Shown: positions 55,705-64,000 of the stretch, in pieces
Numbering within the stretch: the stretch's first letter is position 1
Layout: each line of letters opens with the position of its first letter
DNA from: Caulobacteraceae bacterium
GTDB lineage: Bacteria > Pseudomonadota > Alphaproteobacteria > Caulobacterales > Caulobacteraceae
Direction: 5' to 3'
Assembly (NCBI GenBank): GCA_019748055.1
Contig: JAIEQC010000012.1
Span: 92,906-156,905, forward strand
DNA: 64,000 nucleotides
Notes under the pieces: model-generated
What the model saw: the letters and a program-made list of their open reading frames with translations, nothing else
Told to the model about the DNA's origin: nothing
The model's database searches: none
Position numbers and translations under genes: made by a program

Positions 55705-56203
55705 CCCCTTCGTGTTCGAGGAGCGCCCGCTTGCGCTCCACCCCGCCGGCATAGCCCGTCAACGTCCCGTTCGCCCCGATGACGCGGTGGCACGGCACGA
55801 TCACGCCCACCGGATTGCCGCCGTTGGCGAGGCCCACGGCCCGCACCGCCTTCGGCCGCCCGATCGCCTGCGCCAGCTGACCGTAGCTGACCGTCGTGCC
55901 CACCGGGATGCGCCGCAGCGCCGCCCAGACGTCCCTCTGGAACGCCGTCCCGTTCGTCTTCACCGCCAGCCCGTCCAGCGCCGTCAGGTCGCCGGCGAAA
56001 TAGGCCGCGATCGCGTCGCGCACCCGGTCCGGCGCCCGTCCCGGCGTCAGCGTCACCGGCCCCCAGTGCCGGGCCAGCAGCCGCAGCATTCGCGGTTCGT
56101 AATCCGCGAAATCCAGCGCCCGCACCGCGCCGTCGGCGTCGGTCACCACCAGCATCTCGCCCACCGGCGTCGCGAGCCGGTCCAGGGTCAGGTCAGGCCG
56201 CAT
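55688..56203 (-). CDS. ogt: O6-methylguanine-DNA methyltransferase (Ogt type)
   Basis: 171 residues. The active-site motif PCHRVIG is present with its cysteine, after a helix-turn-helix region [18 protein letters not shown] that binds DNA, and [21 protein letters not shown]. It transfers the methyl group from O6-methylguanine to itself. Its ATG overlaps the end of the Ada-AlkA gene by 11 bases, so the two repair genes are coupled. Confidence 0.95.
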   Translation of the reverse strand: MRPDLTLDRLATPVGEMLVVTDADGAVRALDFADYEPRMLRLLARHWGPVTLTPGRAPDRVRDAIAAYFAGDLTALDGLAVKTNGTAFQRDVWAALRRIPVGTTVSYGQLAQAIGRPKAVRAVGLANGGNPVGVIVPCHRVIGANGTLTGYAGGVERKRALLEHEGVKPRA

Positions 56204-57293
56204 CTCTCGTCTCCTCGATCAAATCCCGCGCATCGATCCCCGCCGCGCGCAGGTGCGCCAGCGCATAGGCCCGCCACGGCCGCCACCCCTCAGACCGCGT
56301 CTCGAGTCCAGGCACGTCCAGCCGGTCGCTGGGCGCGTCGTCGCCCGTGTCGATCCATGCCCCCGCAGGCCTGAGCCCCGGCCGCGCGGCCACCAGCGGC
56401 GCCAGCGCCGGATCGGCCGACAGATCCCGCGCCACAGCTTCGGGGTCGCAGCCCAGGTCAAACACCCGCCGCACCCGCGCCAAGACGCCCGGAATGGCTC
56501 TGAGGTCGTCGACCTCGATCCGCACAGCTGCCCTCCCCGGCCCGGCCCGGGTCACGGAGACGCCGCCGCGCGCGCCGTCGGTCGCCGGCTCCAGCGTCCG
56601 CGACCATGTCCCGCCCTCGACGCGGTCTCCACGCCCCGCCAGATCGGCCAGCAGGGCGCCCCAGTCGTGGGGCTCCCGATACGGCAGGCTGATCCGCACC
56701 CCGCCGTCCCACGCCCGCTCGGCGCGTCGCCGCAGCGCCGACGGGGCGCGGCCGTACAGGGCCTGAAACGTCTCGTTGAAGCGCCGCACGCTGCCGAAGC
56801 CGGCGGCCAGCGCCACCTGCGCCATCGGCAGGTCGCCCTCCTGGATAAGGGCCTTGGCCAGCAGCACCCGCCGCGTCTGCGCCACGCTGACCGGCGCCGC
56901 GCCCAGATGCTTGCGGAACAGCCGCCGCAACTGCCGCTCGCCCACCCCCAGCCGCCCGGCCAGGGCGTCGACGTCCCCGTCATCCAGCGCCCCCGCCTCG
57001 ATCAGCGCCAGCGCCCGCGACACCGTGTTCGATGTGCCGTTCCACGCGCCCATCTCGGGCGCCGTCTCGGGCCGGCAGCGCAGGCAGGCGCGGAAGCCCC
57101 GCTCCTCCGCCGCCGCGGCCGTGGGCACGAAGATCACGTTCTGCCGCTGCGGCGTCCGCGCCGGGCACACCGGCCGGCAGTAGATCCCCGTCGTCTTCAC
57201 GCAGGTGAAGAAGCGCCCGTCGAACCGCGCGTCGCGCGTCCGCACCGCGCGCCAGCACGCCTCCTGATCCAGCTCGGGTCCGGTCGTGAACAT
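56193..57293 (-). CDS. Ada-type regulator fused to a truncated AlkA-like DNA glycosylase
   Basis: 366 residues. The Ada zinc domain has the four cysteines Cys39, Cys43, Cys70 and Cys73 (YCRPVCP and CLRCRPE). An AraC-type helix-turn-helix domain follows (about 85-195: LGVGERQLRRLFRKHLG and FNETFQALYGRAPSALRRR). AlkA_N-type region about 198-275. The glycosylase domain, normally about 200 residues, is cut to about 80: ARPGLRPAGAW is followed almost directly by GWRPWRAYALAHL. The helix-hairpin-helix (LPGIGPWTA type) is absent in every frame, so this is a deletion rather than a frameshift. It probably works as a methylation-sensing activator, not a glycosylase. Confidence 0.85.
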   Translation of the reverse strand: MFTTGPELDQEACWRAVRTRDARFDGRFFTCVKTTGIYCRPVCPARTPQRQNVIFVPTAAAAEERGFRACLRCRPETAPEMGAWNGTSNTVSRALALIEAGALDDGDVDALAGRLGVGERQLRRLFRKHLGAAPVSVAQTRRVLLAKALIQEGDLPMAQVALAAGFGSVRRFNETFQALYGRAPSALRRRAERAWDGGVRISLPYREPHDWGALLADLAGRGDRVEGGTWSRTLEPATDGARGGVSVTRAGPGRAAVRIEVDDLRAIPGVLARVRRVFDLGCDPEAVARDLSADPALAPLVAARPGLRPAGAWIDTGDDAPSDRLDVPGLETRSEGWRPWRAYALAHLRAAGIDARDLIEETRDAA

Positions 57294-57348
57294 GGGCGGA
57301 GCATGCGCCGGGGCCGGCGCGAAGTCTCGCGGTTTTCGGACATCGACC

Positions 57349-58473
57349 TCAGCGGCCGCGCGCGACCTTCGCCAGATCGCCCAGGATGGAGAACACCACC
57401 GCCAGGCCGAACCCGGCCAGCATGAAGCTCAACACCGTGCCCAGCACCTGCGCCTGTCCGGCCAGCGTCCGGTCCGCCTGGTCGATGGCGTCCAGCGCGT
57501 CCCAGCGCAGCAGTTCGACCCCGCCCCGCACCTGCGCCACGGCGCCGTCCGCCGACGTCAGGTCGAACCAGTGCCCCCACTGGAAGATCGTCCAGGCCAG
57601 GACCAGGCTCGCCACGCTCAGCCCGATCGCGAACACGGCGCGCAGCCGCACCATGTCGGGCCGCAGCACGCCCATCAGATCGACCGCCATGTTGGCCAGC
57701 GCCAGCGCCAGGATCGGCGCGAACAGGGCTGTCCAGACCGGCGCGCCCGACACGGTGACCAGCTGGTCGCCCAGCTCGAACGCCCCGCCCCACGGCCACT
57801 CCCAAGCGCCGACCCACCAGGCCACGAACAGGCCGCCGAAGATCAGGCCGAACAGGGCGTCCGACCCCGGCCACTTGCCGGCCGAAACCTTCACCGCCAA
57901 GGGCTTCACCGTCACCGACGGCCGCTCGACGCCGGCCTTCACCGATCCCGTCAGTCCCCACCGCGCCGGATCGGCCAGGGTGAAGGCGTGCAGATCCTTG
58001 ACCCGCCAGTCGGTCATCCACCGCGGCTTGCCGCCCCAGCGCTCCATCGACCACGCCACCGCCGTGATCACGCCGACCAGCACGAAGGCCCCGTCGAAGA
58101 AGCCGGCGAAGGCCTGTCCGATCGCCTGGCCGAACGTCTGCGGCCCGCCCGCCAGCGCCGCCAACGCGCCGACGATCGAAACGGCCGCCACGATGAACAG
58201 TCCCGCCTTCACCGCGAACAGCCAGTAGGGATACAGCTCCGGCCCCACCAGACTGTCGGGCCCGCCGGCATAACGCTGGGCCACGACCAGCGGATGGCCG
58301 ATCTCGCGCAGGATGGCCTCCTGCTCGTCCTCAGTCAGCGGCCGCCCCAGCTCCTCCTCCTTCGCCTCGAACCGGCTCAGGATCAGCTCGCGCAGCTCGG
58401 CGATGATGTCGGCGCGCTTCTCGCTGGGCAGCTGCGCCGCCACGGCGTCCAGATATTGATCGATCAGGGCCAT
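57349..58473 (-). CDS. HAAS-domain polytopic membrane protein partnered with PadR regulator
   Basis: 374 residues from the ATG at 58473 (gagggg site). N-terminal cytoplasmic helical region of about 70 residues (YLDAVAAQLPSEKRADIIAELRELILSRFE and GRPLTEDEQEAILREIGHP), the HAAS/DUF1700-type module that goes with PadR genes. Five to six membrane helices follow (about 82-110, 122-140, 215-235, 255-280, 290-310, 345-370). The start lies 14 bp after the PadR stop, so it is co-transcribed. Its role is unknown; such pairs are generally stress or envelope sensing modules. Confidence 0.8.
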   Translation of the reverse strand: MALIDQYLDAVAAQLPSEKRADIIAELRELILSRFEAKEEELGRPLTEDEQEAILREIGHPLVVAQRYAGGPDSLVGPELYPYWLFAVKAGLFIVAAVSIVGALAALAGGPQTFGQAIGQAFAGFFDGAFVLVGVITAVAWSMERWGGKPRWMTDWRVKDLHAFTLADPARWGLTGSVKAGVERPSVTVKPLAVKVSAGKWPGSDALFGLIFGGLFVAWWVGAWEWPWGGAFELGDQLVTVSGAPVWTALFAPILALALANMAVDLMGVLRPDMVRLRAVFAIGLSVASLVLAWTIFQWGHWFDLTSADGAVAQVRGGVELLRWDALDAIDQADRTLAGQAQVLGTVLSFMLAGFGLAVVFSILGDLAKVARGR

Positions 58474-58487
58474 CGGTCCCCTCCCCC

Positions 58488-58817
58488 TCAAAGCATGCGA
58501 TCAAGGGACGCGCCGATGCGCCGCCATTCGGCGGTCAGCGCCTCCAGCATTTCGGATCCGGCGGGCGACAGGCGATAGAAGCGCTTGTTCCGCTTCTCCT
58601 CCTCGCGCCATTCGCTCAGCAGCAGGCCCTGGCTCTCCAGCCGGCGCAGCAGGGGATAGAGGGTCGATTCCTCCATCTCCAGCCCGTCCGCCGCCAGCGC
58701 CTGGCGCAGGGTGTAGCCGTACCGCTCGGTCCGCAGGCAGGCGAGCACGGCCAGCACCAGCGACCCGCGCCGCAGCTCCAGCCTCATCGCCTCGAACAGC
58801 CCGCCGTCGACCGGCAT
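58488..58817 (-). CDS. PadR-family transcriptional regulator
   Basis: 109 residues. Winged helix: ELRRGSLVLAVLACLRTERYGYTLRQAL, EESTLYPLLRRLESQGLL and FYRLSPAGSEML, standard for the short PadR-s1 group. These repress their own promoter and that of an adjacent membrane protein gene. A second ATG at residue 11 (MRLELRRG) is an alternative start with better fit to the family. A palindrome sits directly upstream at 58838-58860. Confidence 0.9.
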   Translation of the reverse strand: MPVDGGLFEAMRLELRRGSLVLAVLACLRTERYGYTLRQALAADGLEMEESTLYPLLRRLESQGLLLSEWREEEKRNKRFYRLSPAGSEMLEALTAEWRRIGASLDRML

Positions 58818-58837
58818 CTCACTTCACCCTGCTCGCC

Positions 58838-58860
58838 ACATAGTGTGTGACACACAGTGT
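58838..58860. promoter_or_regulatory. PadR operator-like palindrome
   Basis: A 23-base imperfect palindrome with inner perfect arms (gtgtgt, g, acacac) centred at 58849, starting 21 bp upstream of the PadR start. Its position over the promoter suggests autoregulation. Confidence 0.6.
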
Positions 58861-58896
58861 ATGGCGCGGAGTGTGGGGCGGAGTCAACTCCGACGC

Positions 58897-59106
58897 TCAG
58901 TCGTGAAGGAAGAACAGCTCCTCCACCGTCACCCCCAGCGTCCGCGCCAGCGTCAGGGCCAGCGTGGTCGACGGGACGAAGACCCCGTTCTCGACCGTGT
59001 TGATGGTCTTCCTCGACACCCCCGCCCGTTCCGCAAGCTCGGCCTGGGTCAGGCCGGCGGCGGTGCGGACCTCCTTCAGGTGCGAGCCCAGCCGGGCGTC
59101 AGCCAC
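58897..59106 (-). CDS. Small XRE-family helix-turn-helix regulator
   Basis: 69 residues, GTG start. A complete Cro/CI-type domain: [36 protein letters not shown] then [18 protein letters not shown]. It is of the short kind that works with an adjacent membrane protein. Its start overlaps the end of the membrane protein gene by 8 bases, so the two are coupled. A 14-base palindrome precedes the membrane protein gene. Confidence 0.92.
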   Translation of the reverse strand: MADARLGSHLKEVRTAAGLTQAELAERAGVSRKTINTVENGVFVPSTTLALTLARTLGVTVEELFFLHD

Positions 59107-59776
59107 CTCGCGAGGCCTCGCGCTCCAGCCAAGCGAAGCGCAGCGACGCCGCCGCGCCGGCGGCGACCAGGGCGAAGGGGATGGCGGTCACCCCCATCTC
59201 CGGCCGCCACAGTCCAAGTCCCAAGGCGATCGTCCCACCGATCATGAGAACGCAGAAAGCCCAGACCACCGCCCGCGCACGCAGCGCCTGCGTCAGCTCG
59301 TCTTCCAGATATTTGCGGTGCTTCCGCGAATTGCCGTCCCACCCCATCGTCACGGCGGCCGCCAGCCACGCGTAGATCACCGGAAGGGCGGCCCGCAGCA
59401 CGTCGAAGACGTCCGCGCCGCCTTCATGGATCGTCATGACGGCGCGCGTGCCCTCGAACAGGAAGACCGCCGTCACCAACGGCAGCGTCCACAGCAGGAC
59501 GGACCGCTGGGCCTGCATCCGCTCCCGTTTGGCGCCCGGACCGGTGATGTTCTCCGGACCGCCGACGCGATGCATCCAGACGATAAAACCGCCGAGAGCG
59601 AACAGGCCGAACCCCAGACCGGTCATCACGCCGGCCGTCGTGTCGTCCACCCACAGTCCCGTCAGCGCCAGCGTCACGCCGACCACGGCCATCAGCAGCC
59701 CAAGAACGGCCAGACCCGTCGCCCAGCGCTGCTTGGAGCGCCGTGCCCGGCCCTCGCTCGAGATCAGATCGTTCAT
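59099..59776 (-). CDS. Polytopic membrane protein coupled to an XRE regulator
   Basis: 225 residues with about six membrane helices (22-42, 48-68, 90-110, 130-145, 168-186, 195-213). Soluble loops are short and charged. No transporter or enzyme motif is visible. The family of small regulator plus membrane protein is common in bacteria and usually of unknown function. It heads a two-gene operon with the XRE gene. Its ATG has a gggag site. Confidence 0.75.
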   Translation of the reverse strand: MNDLISSEGRARRSKQRWATGLAVLGLLMAVVGVTLALTGLWVDDTTAGVMTGLGFGLFALGGFIVWMHRVGGPENITGPGAKRERMQAQRSVLLWTLPLVTAVFLFEGTRAVMTIHEGGADVFDVLRAALPVIYAWLAAAVTMGWDGNSRKHRKYLEDELTQALRARAVVWAFCVLMIGGTIALGLGLWRPEMGVTAIPFALVAAGAAASLRFAWLEREASRGG

Positions 59777-59816
59777 GGCTAACTCTCCCTCGGGCCTGTC
59801 ACCCTGAGGTTACATA

Positions 59817-59830
59817 TCACCTATAGGTGA
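59817..59830. promoter_or_regulatory. Palindromic operator of the membrane protein/XRE operon
   Basis: A perfect 14-base palindrome, TCACC-TATA-GGTGA, 41 bp upstream of the membrane protein start codon. The likely ligand is the co-transcribed XRE regulator. Confidence 0.65.
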
Positions 59831-59849
59831 CACGCGAGTCAAGCGCTCG

Positions 59850-61139
59850 TCAGATCGCCGGGTCGGCCTCCTCGACCGCGTCCCCGCCCTGCACGATCCG
59901 CGTCACAGCCAGGTCGGCCGTGACGTTGCCGAGGGTGCGGAAGATGTCCGGGATCACCTCCACCGCCAGCAGGATCGGCAACAGCTCCAGCGGCACCCCC
60001 ATGGCGATGCAGATCGGCGCGATCGAGACGAAGAAACTGACCTGCCCCGGCAGGCCGACCGAACCGATCGACACCAGAATGGCCGTCAGCCCCGCCGCCA
60101 CCATGGCCGCGGGCGTCACCTCCACGCCGAACACATGGGCGCACCAGATCACCACGCCCAGATTGGCCACCGGGCTGGTGATGCGGAACACCGCCACCGC
60201 CAGCGGCAGCACCAGTCCCGCCGTGGCACGGGAGACGCCCAGCGCGTCCACCGCCCGCTCGACCATGACCGGCAGGCTGGCCAGCGACGACTGGGTCGAG
60301 AAGGCCACCACCTGCGCCGGCCCCGCGGCCCGCGCGAAGCGCGCCAGACTTACCCGGCCGAACACGACCACCAGCGGGTAGCACAGCAGGATCAGCCCGA
60401 TCTGCACCAGCGACAGCACCGAGACGTACTGCAGCAGCACGCCCGCAGCGCCGATCCCGGCCGTCAGCCCCACGCCCATGGCCAGGGCGAACACCCCGAT
60501 CGGCGCGACCGTCAGCACCCAGCGGACGATGACGATCATGGTCTCGCCCACGGCCTCGAAAAAGGTCACCATGGGCAGCCTGAGCCGATCCGGCAGTCGC
60601 GTGGCCGCGAAGCCGAAGAAGACGGCGAACACCACCAGCCCCAGGATCGCGTCCTCGGCCGCCGCCCGGATCGGGTTGGCGGGGGCCAGGGTCTTTAAGA
60701 ACTCGCTGAACGGCGCCCCCGGCCCCAGACCCTCGGGAGGCGCCGGCGCCCCGGCCCGCACCGCCGCCGCGCCCGCCTCGTCCACGGGCCAGATCGCCAG
60801 CAGGCCGAAGTTGGCCGCATAGGCGTACAGCACCGCGAATGTGATCAGGATGGCGAACCACAACAGCGCTTTGGCCGCCAGCCGCCCCGTCCGCGCCGCG
60901 TCGGCGATGGAGGCGATGCCGGTGACCAGCAGGCTGAACACCAGCGGCACGATGGTCATCTTCAGGGCGTTCAGCCACAGGGCCCCCAGCGCCGAGATCA
61001 TCTCCGCCGTGCCCGACCCGCCCGGCAGGCCCCACTCGCTGGCCGCCGCCCCCGCCGCCAGCCCTCCGACCAGCGCCAGCAGAACCCACAGGCTCAGCGA
61101 CGAGAAGAAGGATCGGGACGACGTCGGGGGCGCGCTCAT
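59850..61139 (-). CDS. Dicarboxylate/amino acid:cation symporter (DAACS family)
   Basis: 429 residues with about 8 membrane helices and two re-entrant loops. Family marks: NALKMTIVPLVFSLLVTGI near the start, an AFSTQSSLASLP loop that replaces the usual SSSAATLP hairpin 1 tip, and a later SIGSVGLPGQVSFFVSIAP plus VIPDIFRTLGNVTADL for the second half. It imports dicarboxylates or glutamate/aspartate with protons or sodium. The divergence from DctA means the substrate is uncertain. Nearest genes are unrelated. Confidence 0.9.
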   Translation of the reverse strand: MSAPPTSSRSFFSSLSLWVLLALVGGLAAGAAASEWGLPGGSGTAEMISALGALWLNALKMTIVPLVFSLLVTGIASIADAARTGRLAAKALLWFAILITFAVLYAYAANFGLLAIWPVDEAGAAAVRAGAPAPPEGLGPGAPFSEFLKTLAPANPIRAAAEDAILGLVVFAVFFGFAATRLPDRLRLPMVTFFEAVGETMIVIVRWVLTVAPIGVFALAMGVGLTAGIGAAGVLLQYVSVLSLVQIGLILLCYPLVVVFGRVSLARFARAAGPAQVVAFSTQSSLASLPVMVERAVDALGVSRATAGLVLPLAVAVFRITSPVANLGVVIWCAHVFGVEVTPAAMVAAGLTAILVSIGSVGLPGQVSFFVSIAPICIAMGVPLELLPILLAVEVIPDIFRTLGNVTADLAVTRIVQGGDAVEEADPAI

Positions 61140-61204
61140 CCCGGCAAGCTAGGCACGGTTTCGCAGATGCGAAAGAGGAAAGGCGGTCGCGCCCGCCGGC
61201 CGAC

Positions 61205-61963
61205 CTATCGACAGAACGGCCGTCCGCCCGGCTCCAGATGCAGATGGTCCTGGTGCGGCGCGTCGTAATCGGGGCTCAGGACGGTGCCGAACACCCGGCA
61301 CCCCTCGTCGCGGATGCGCTTCAGGAAGCGCGCCTCGTCGGTTTCCGAATACCAGTCGTCCTTGACCATGATCCGCCGCCCGTCGCGCAGCACCACCCCG
61401 GCGAAATCCACCGCCGCCGCGCGCGAATGGGCGCTGGGCCGCGCGCCCGGCCGGTTCGACACCGACCGGCAGGAATAGGTGCCCATGTGCACGATCTCGA
61501 CCACGTCCTGGCCGAAGATCTCGCGCGCCGCCGGCTCCACCGACTGACGCCGCCACACCGAAAACGCCAGCGCCGTCTGGCACGTCATCGTCGGCGCCGC
61601 GGGCCTCAGCCGCGCGACCGTGCCCAGATCGACGTCCAGCGTCCCCGCGCCGGTCAGGCCGCAGGTCTCGGTCATCACCTTGTCCGGCACCGGCGTGAAC
61701 GTCACCCGCGCCGCCGCCAGCTCCGCCTGGCACAGCCCCAGATGCGCCGCCGCCTCGTCCACCCGCGACCGCGTCCCCCCGTCCAGGCCGGCGTCCACGA
61801 GGCCCGAGGTCGCGAAGCTCTCCGCCCTCGCTCCGGTCACCGACGTTACCCCCGGCGCCCGGCCCGGGTTCCGCCCCTCCCACCCCGGCGGCGGCGGATT
61901 CGCCCCCCCGAAGCAGGAGGCCGTCAGAAGCAGCGTCAGCAGGGCGGGCAGGGTCCGGCGCAT
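61205..61963 (-). CDS. Extensin-like C-terminal domain lipoprotein
   Basis: 252 residues. Lipobox LTASCFGG (Cys17). The extensin-like (PF06904-type) domain contains several cysteines ([37 protein letters not shown] and terminal FCR) probably in disulfides, and a putative metal site [12 protein letters not shown] and [11 protein letters not shown]. The H-x6-D plus HxH layout resembles LAS-type peptidoglycan peptidases such as MepA, so it may act on peptidoglycan, though no activity is proven. It is separated from the symporter gene by 65 bp on the same strand. Confidence 0.87.
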   Translation of the reverse strand: MRRTLPALLTLLLTASCFGGANPPPPGWEGRNPGRAPGVTSVTGARAESFATSGLVDAGLDGGTRSRVDEAAAHLGLCQAELAAARVTFTPVPDKVMTETCGLTGAGTLDVDLGTVARLRPAAPTMTCQTALAFSVWRRQSVEPAAREIFGQDVVEIVHMGTYSCRSVSNRPGARPSAHSRAAAVDFAGVVLRDGRRIMVKDDWYSETDEARFLKRIRDEGCRVFGTVLSPDYDAPHQDHLHLEPGGRPFCR

Positions 61964-62090
61964 GGGCTCGGAGGGTAGCGGGATTCGCGGCGGGGATGGG
62001 GCGGGCCCTCCCGCCGCCCCGCGTCAGCATCCCCTCCCCGCCCCGCGCGTTCGTCTGGCGCCTTTCCCTCGCCGGACCTATCTTCCGTTC

Positions 62091-64000
<1,910 letters not shown>

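Overview
The window looks like chromosome of a Caulobacter/Brevundimonas-type alphaproteobacterium. It is GC-rich and densely coded. Its genes are typical of that group: a large TonB-dependent receptor, a class I-type chemotaxis locus with an exact CtrA-type box (TTAA-N7-TTAA), a GDP-GlcN/legionaminic acid sugar cluster, an RsaD/RsaE-like type I exporter pair and numerous secreted beta-barrels. No transposase, integrase, phage gene or CRISPR array was seen, and base use is even throughout. The genus is an inference; no 16S or other marker is present.

Layout. 1-2.5 kb: tail of a UDP-glucuronate epimerase, a Wza-type polysaccharide export lipoprotein, a PDZ-M48 protease lipoprotein and a small membrane protein (surface polysaccharide region). 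2.5-8.7 kb: a nearly complete legionaminic acid set (PtmE/LegX, LegI, LegG, LegH, LegC, LegB), with LegH inserted on the opposite strand and the CMP-activating enzyme (LegF) missing. 8.9-12.0 kb: an AGE-family sugar epimerase/isomerase, a secreted unknown and a FucP-family sugar permease. 12.5-16.8 kb: a beta-helix lipoprotein and TonB receptor pair. 16.8-28 kb: a ketoglutarate-semialdehyde-type aldehyde dehydrogenase, an M16 protease, Amt, the type I exporter pair and malate synthase G.

28.1-37.4 kb is a complete chemotaxis locus: cheB-cheR, a cytoplasmic triple-PAS receptor, cheW, a CheA with two CheW-like modules and a receiver, then divergently cheY, a miniature CheZ, a second receiver protein and an unknown protein. 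The miniature CheZ and the second receiver protein end in near-identical short peptides that resemble the CheY-P docking peptide of CheZ and FliM. This is the most interesting region of the window.

37.5-51.5 kb: pyruvate phosphate dikinase, small lipoprotein and beta-barrel genes, a FabH-like synthase, an operon of SDR, CitE-like lyase and KpsC-like Kdo transferase, a free-methionine sulfoxide reductase, and a Sel1 lipoprotein/beta-helix pair preceded by CtrA-like half sites. 51.5-52.1 kb carries tRNA-Ile2 and rnpB on the minus strand, separated by REP-like hairpins whose two full copies differ by compensatory changes. 52.1-64 kb: cell wall amidase, SppA, panD, two alkylation-repair genes (Ogt and an Ada-AlkA fusion that has lost its helix-hairpin-helix core), two small regulator/membrane-protein modules each with a palindromic operator, a dicarboxylate symporter, an extensin-like lipoprotein and the first two thirds of uvrB, which runs off the end.
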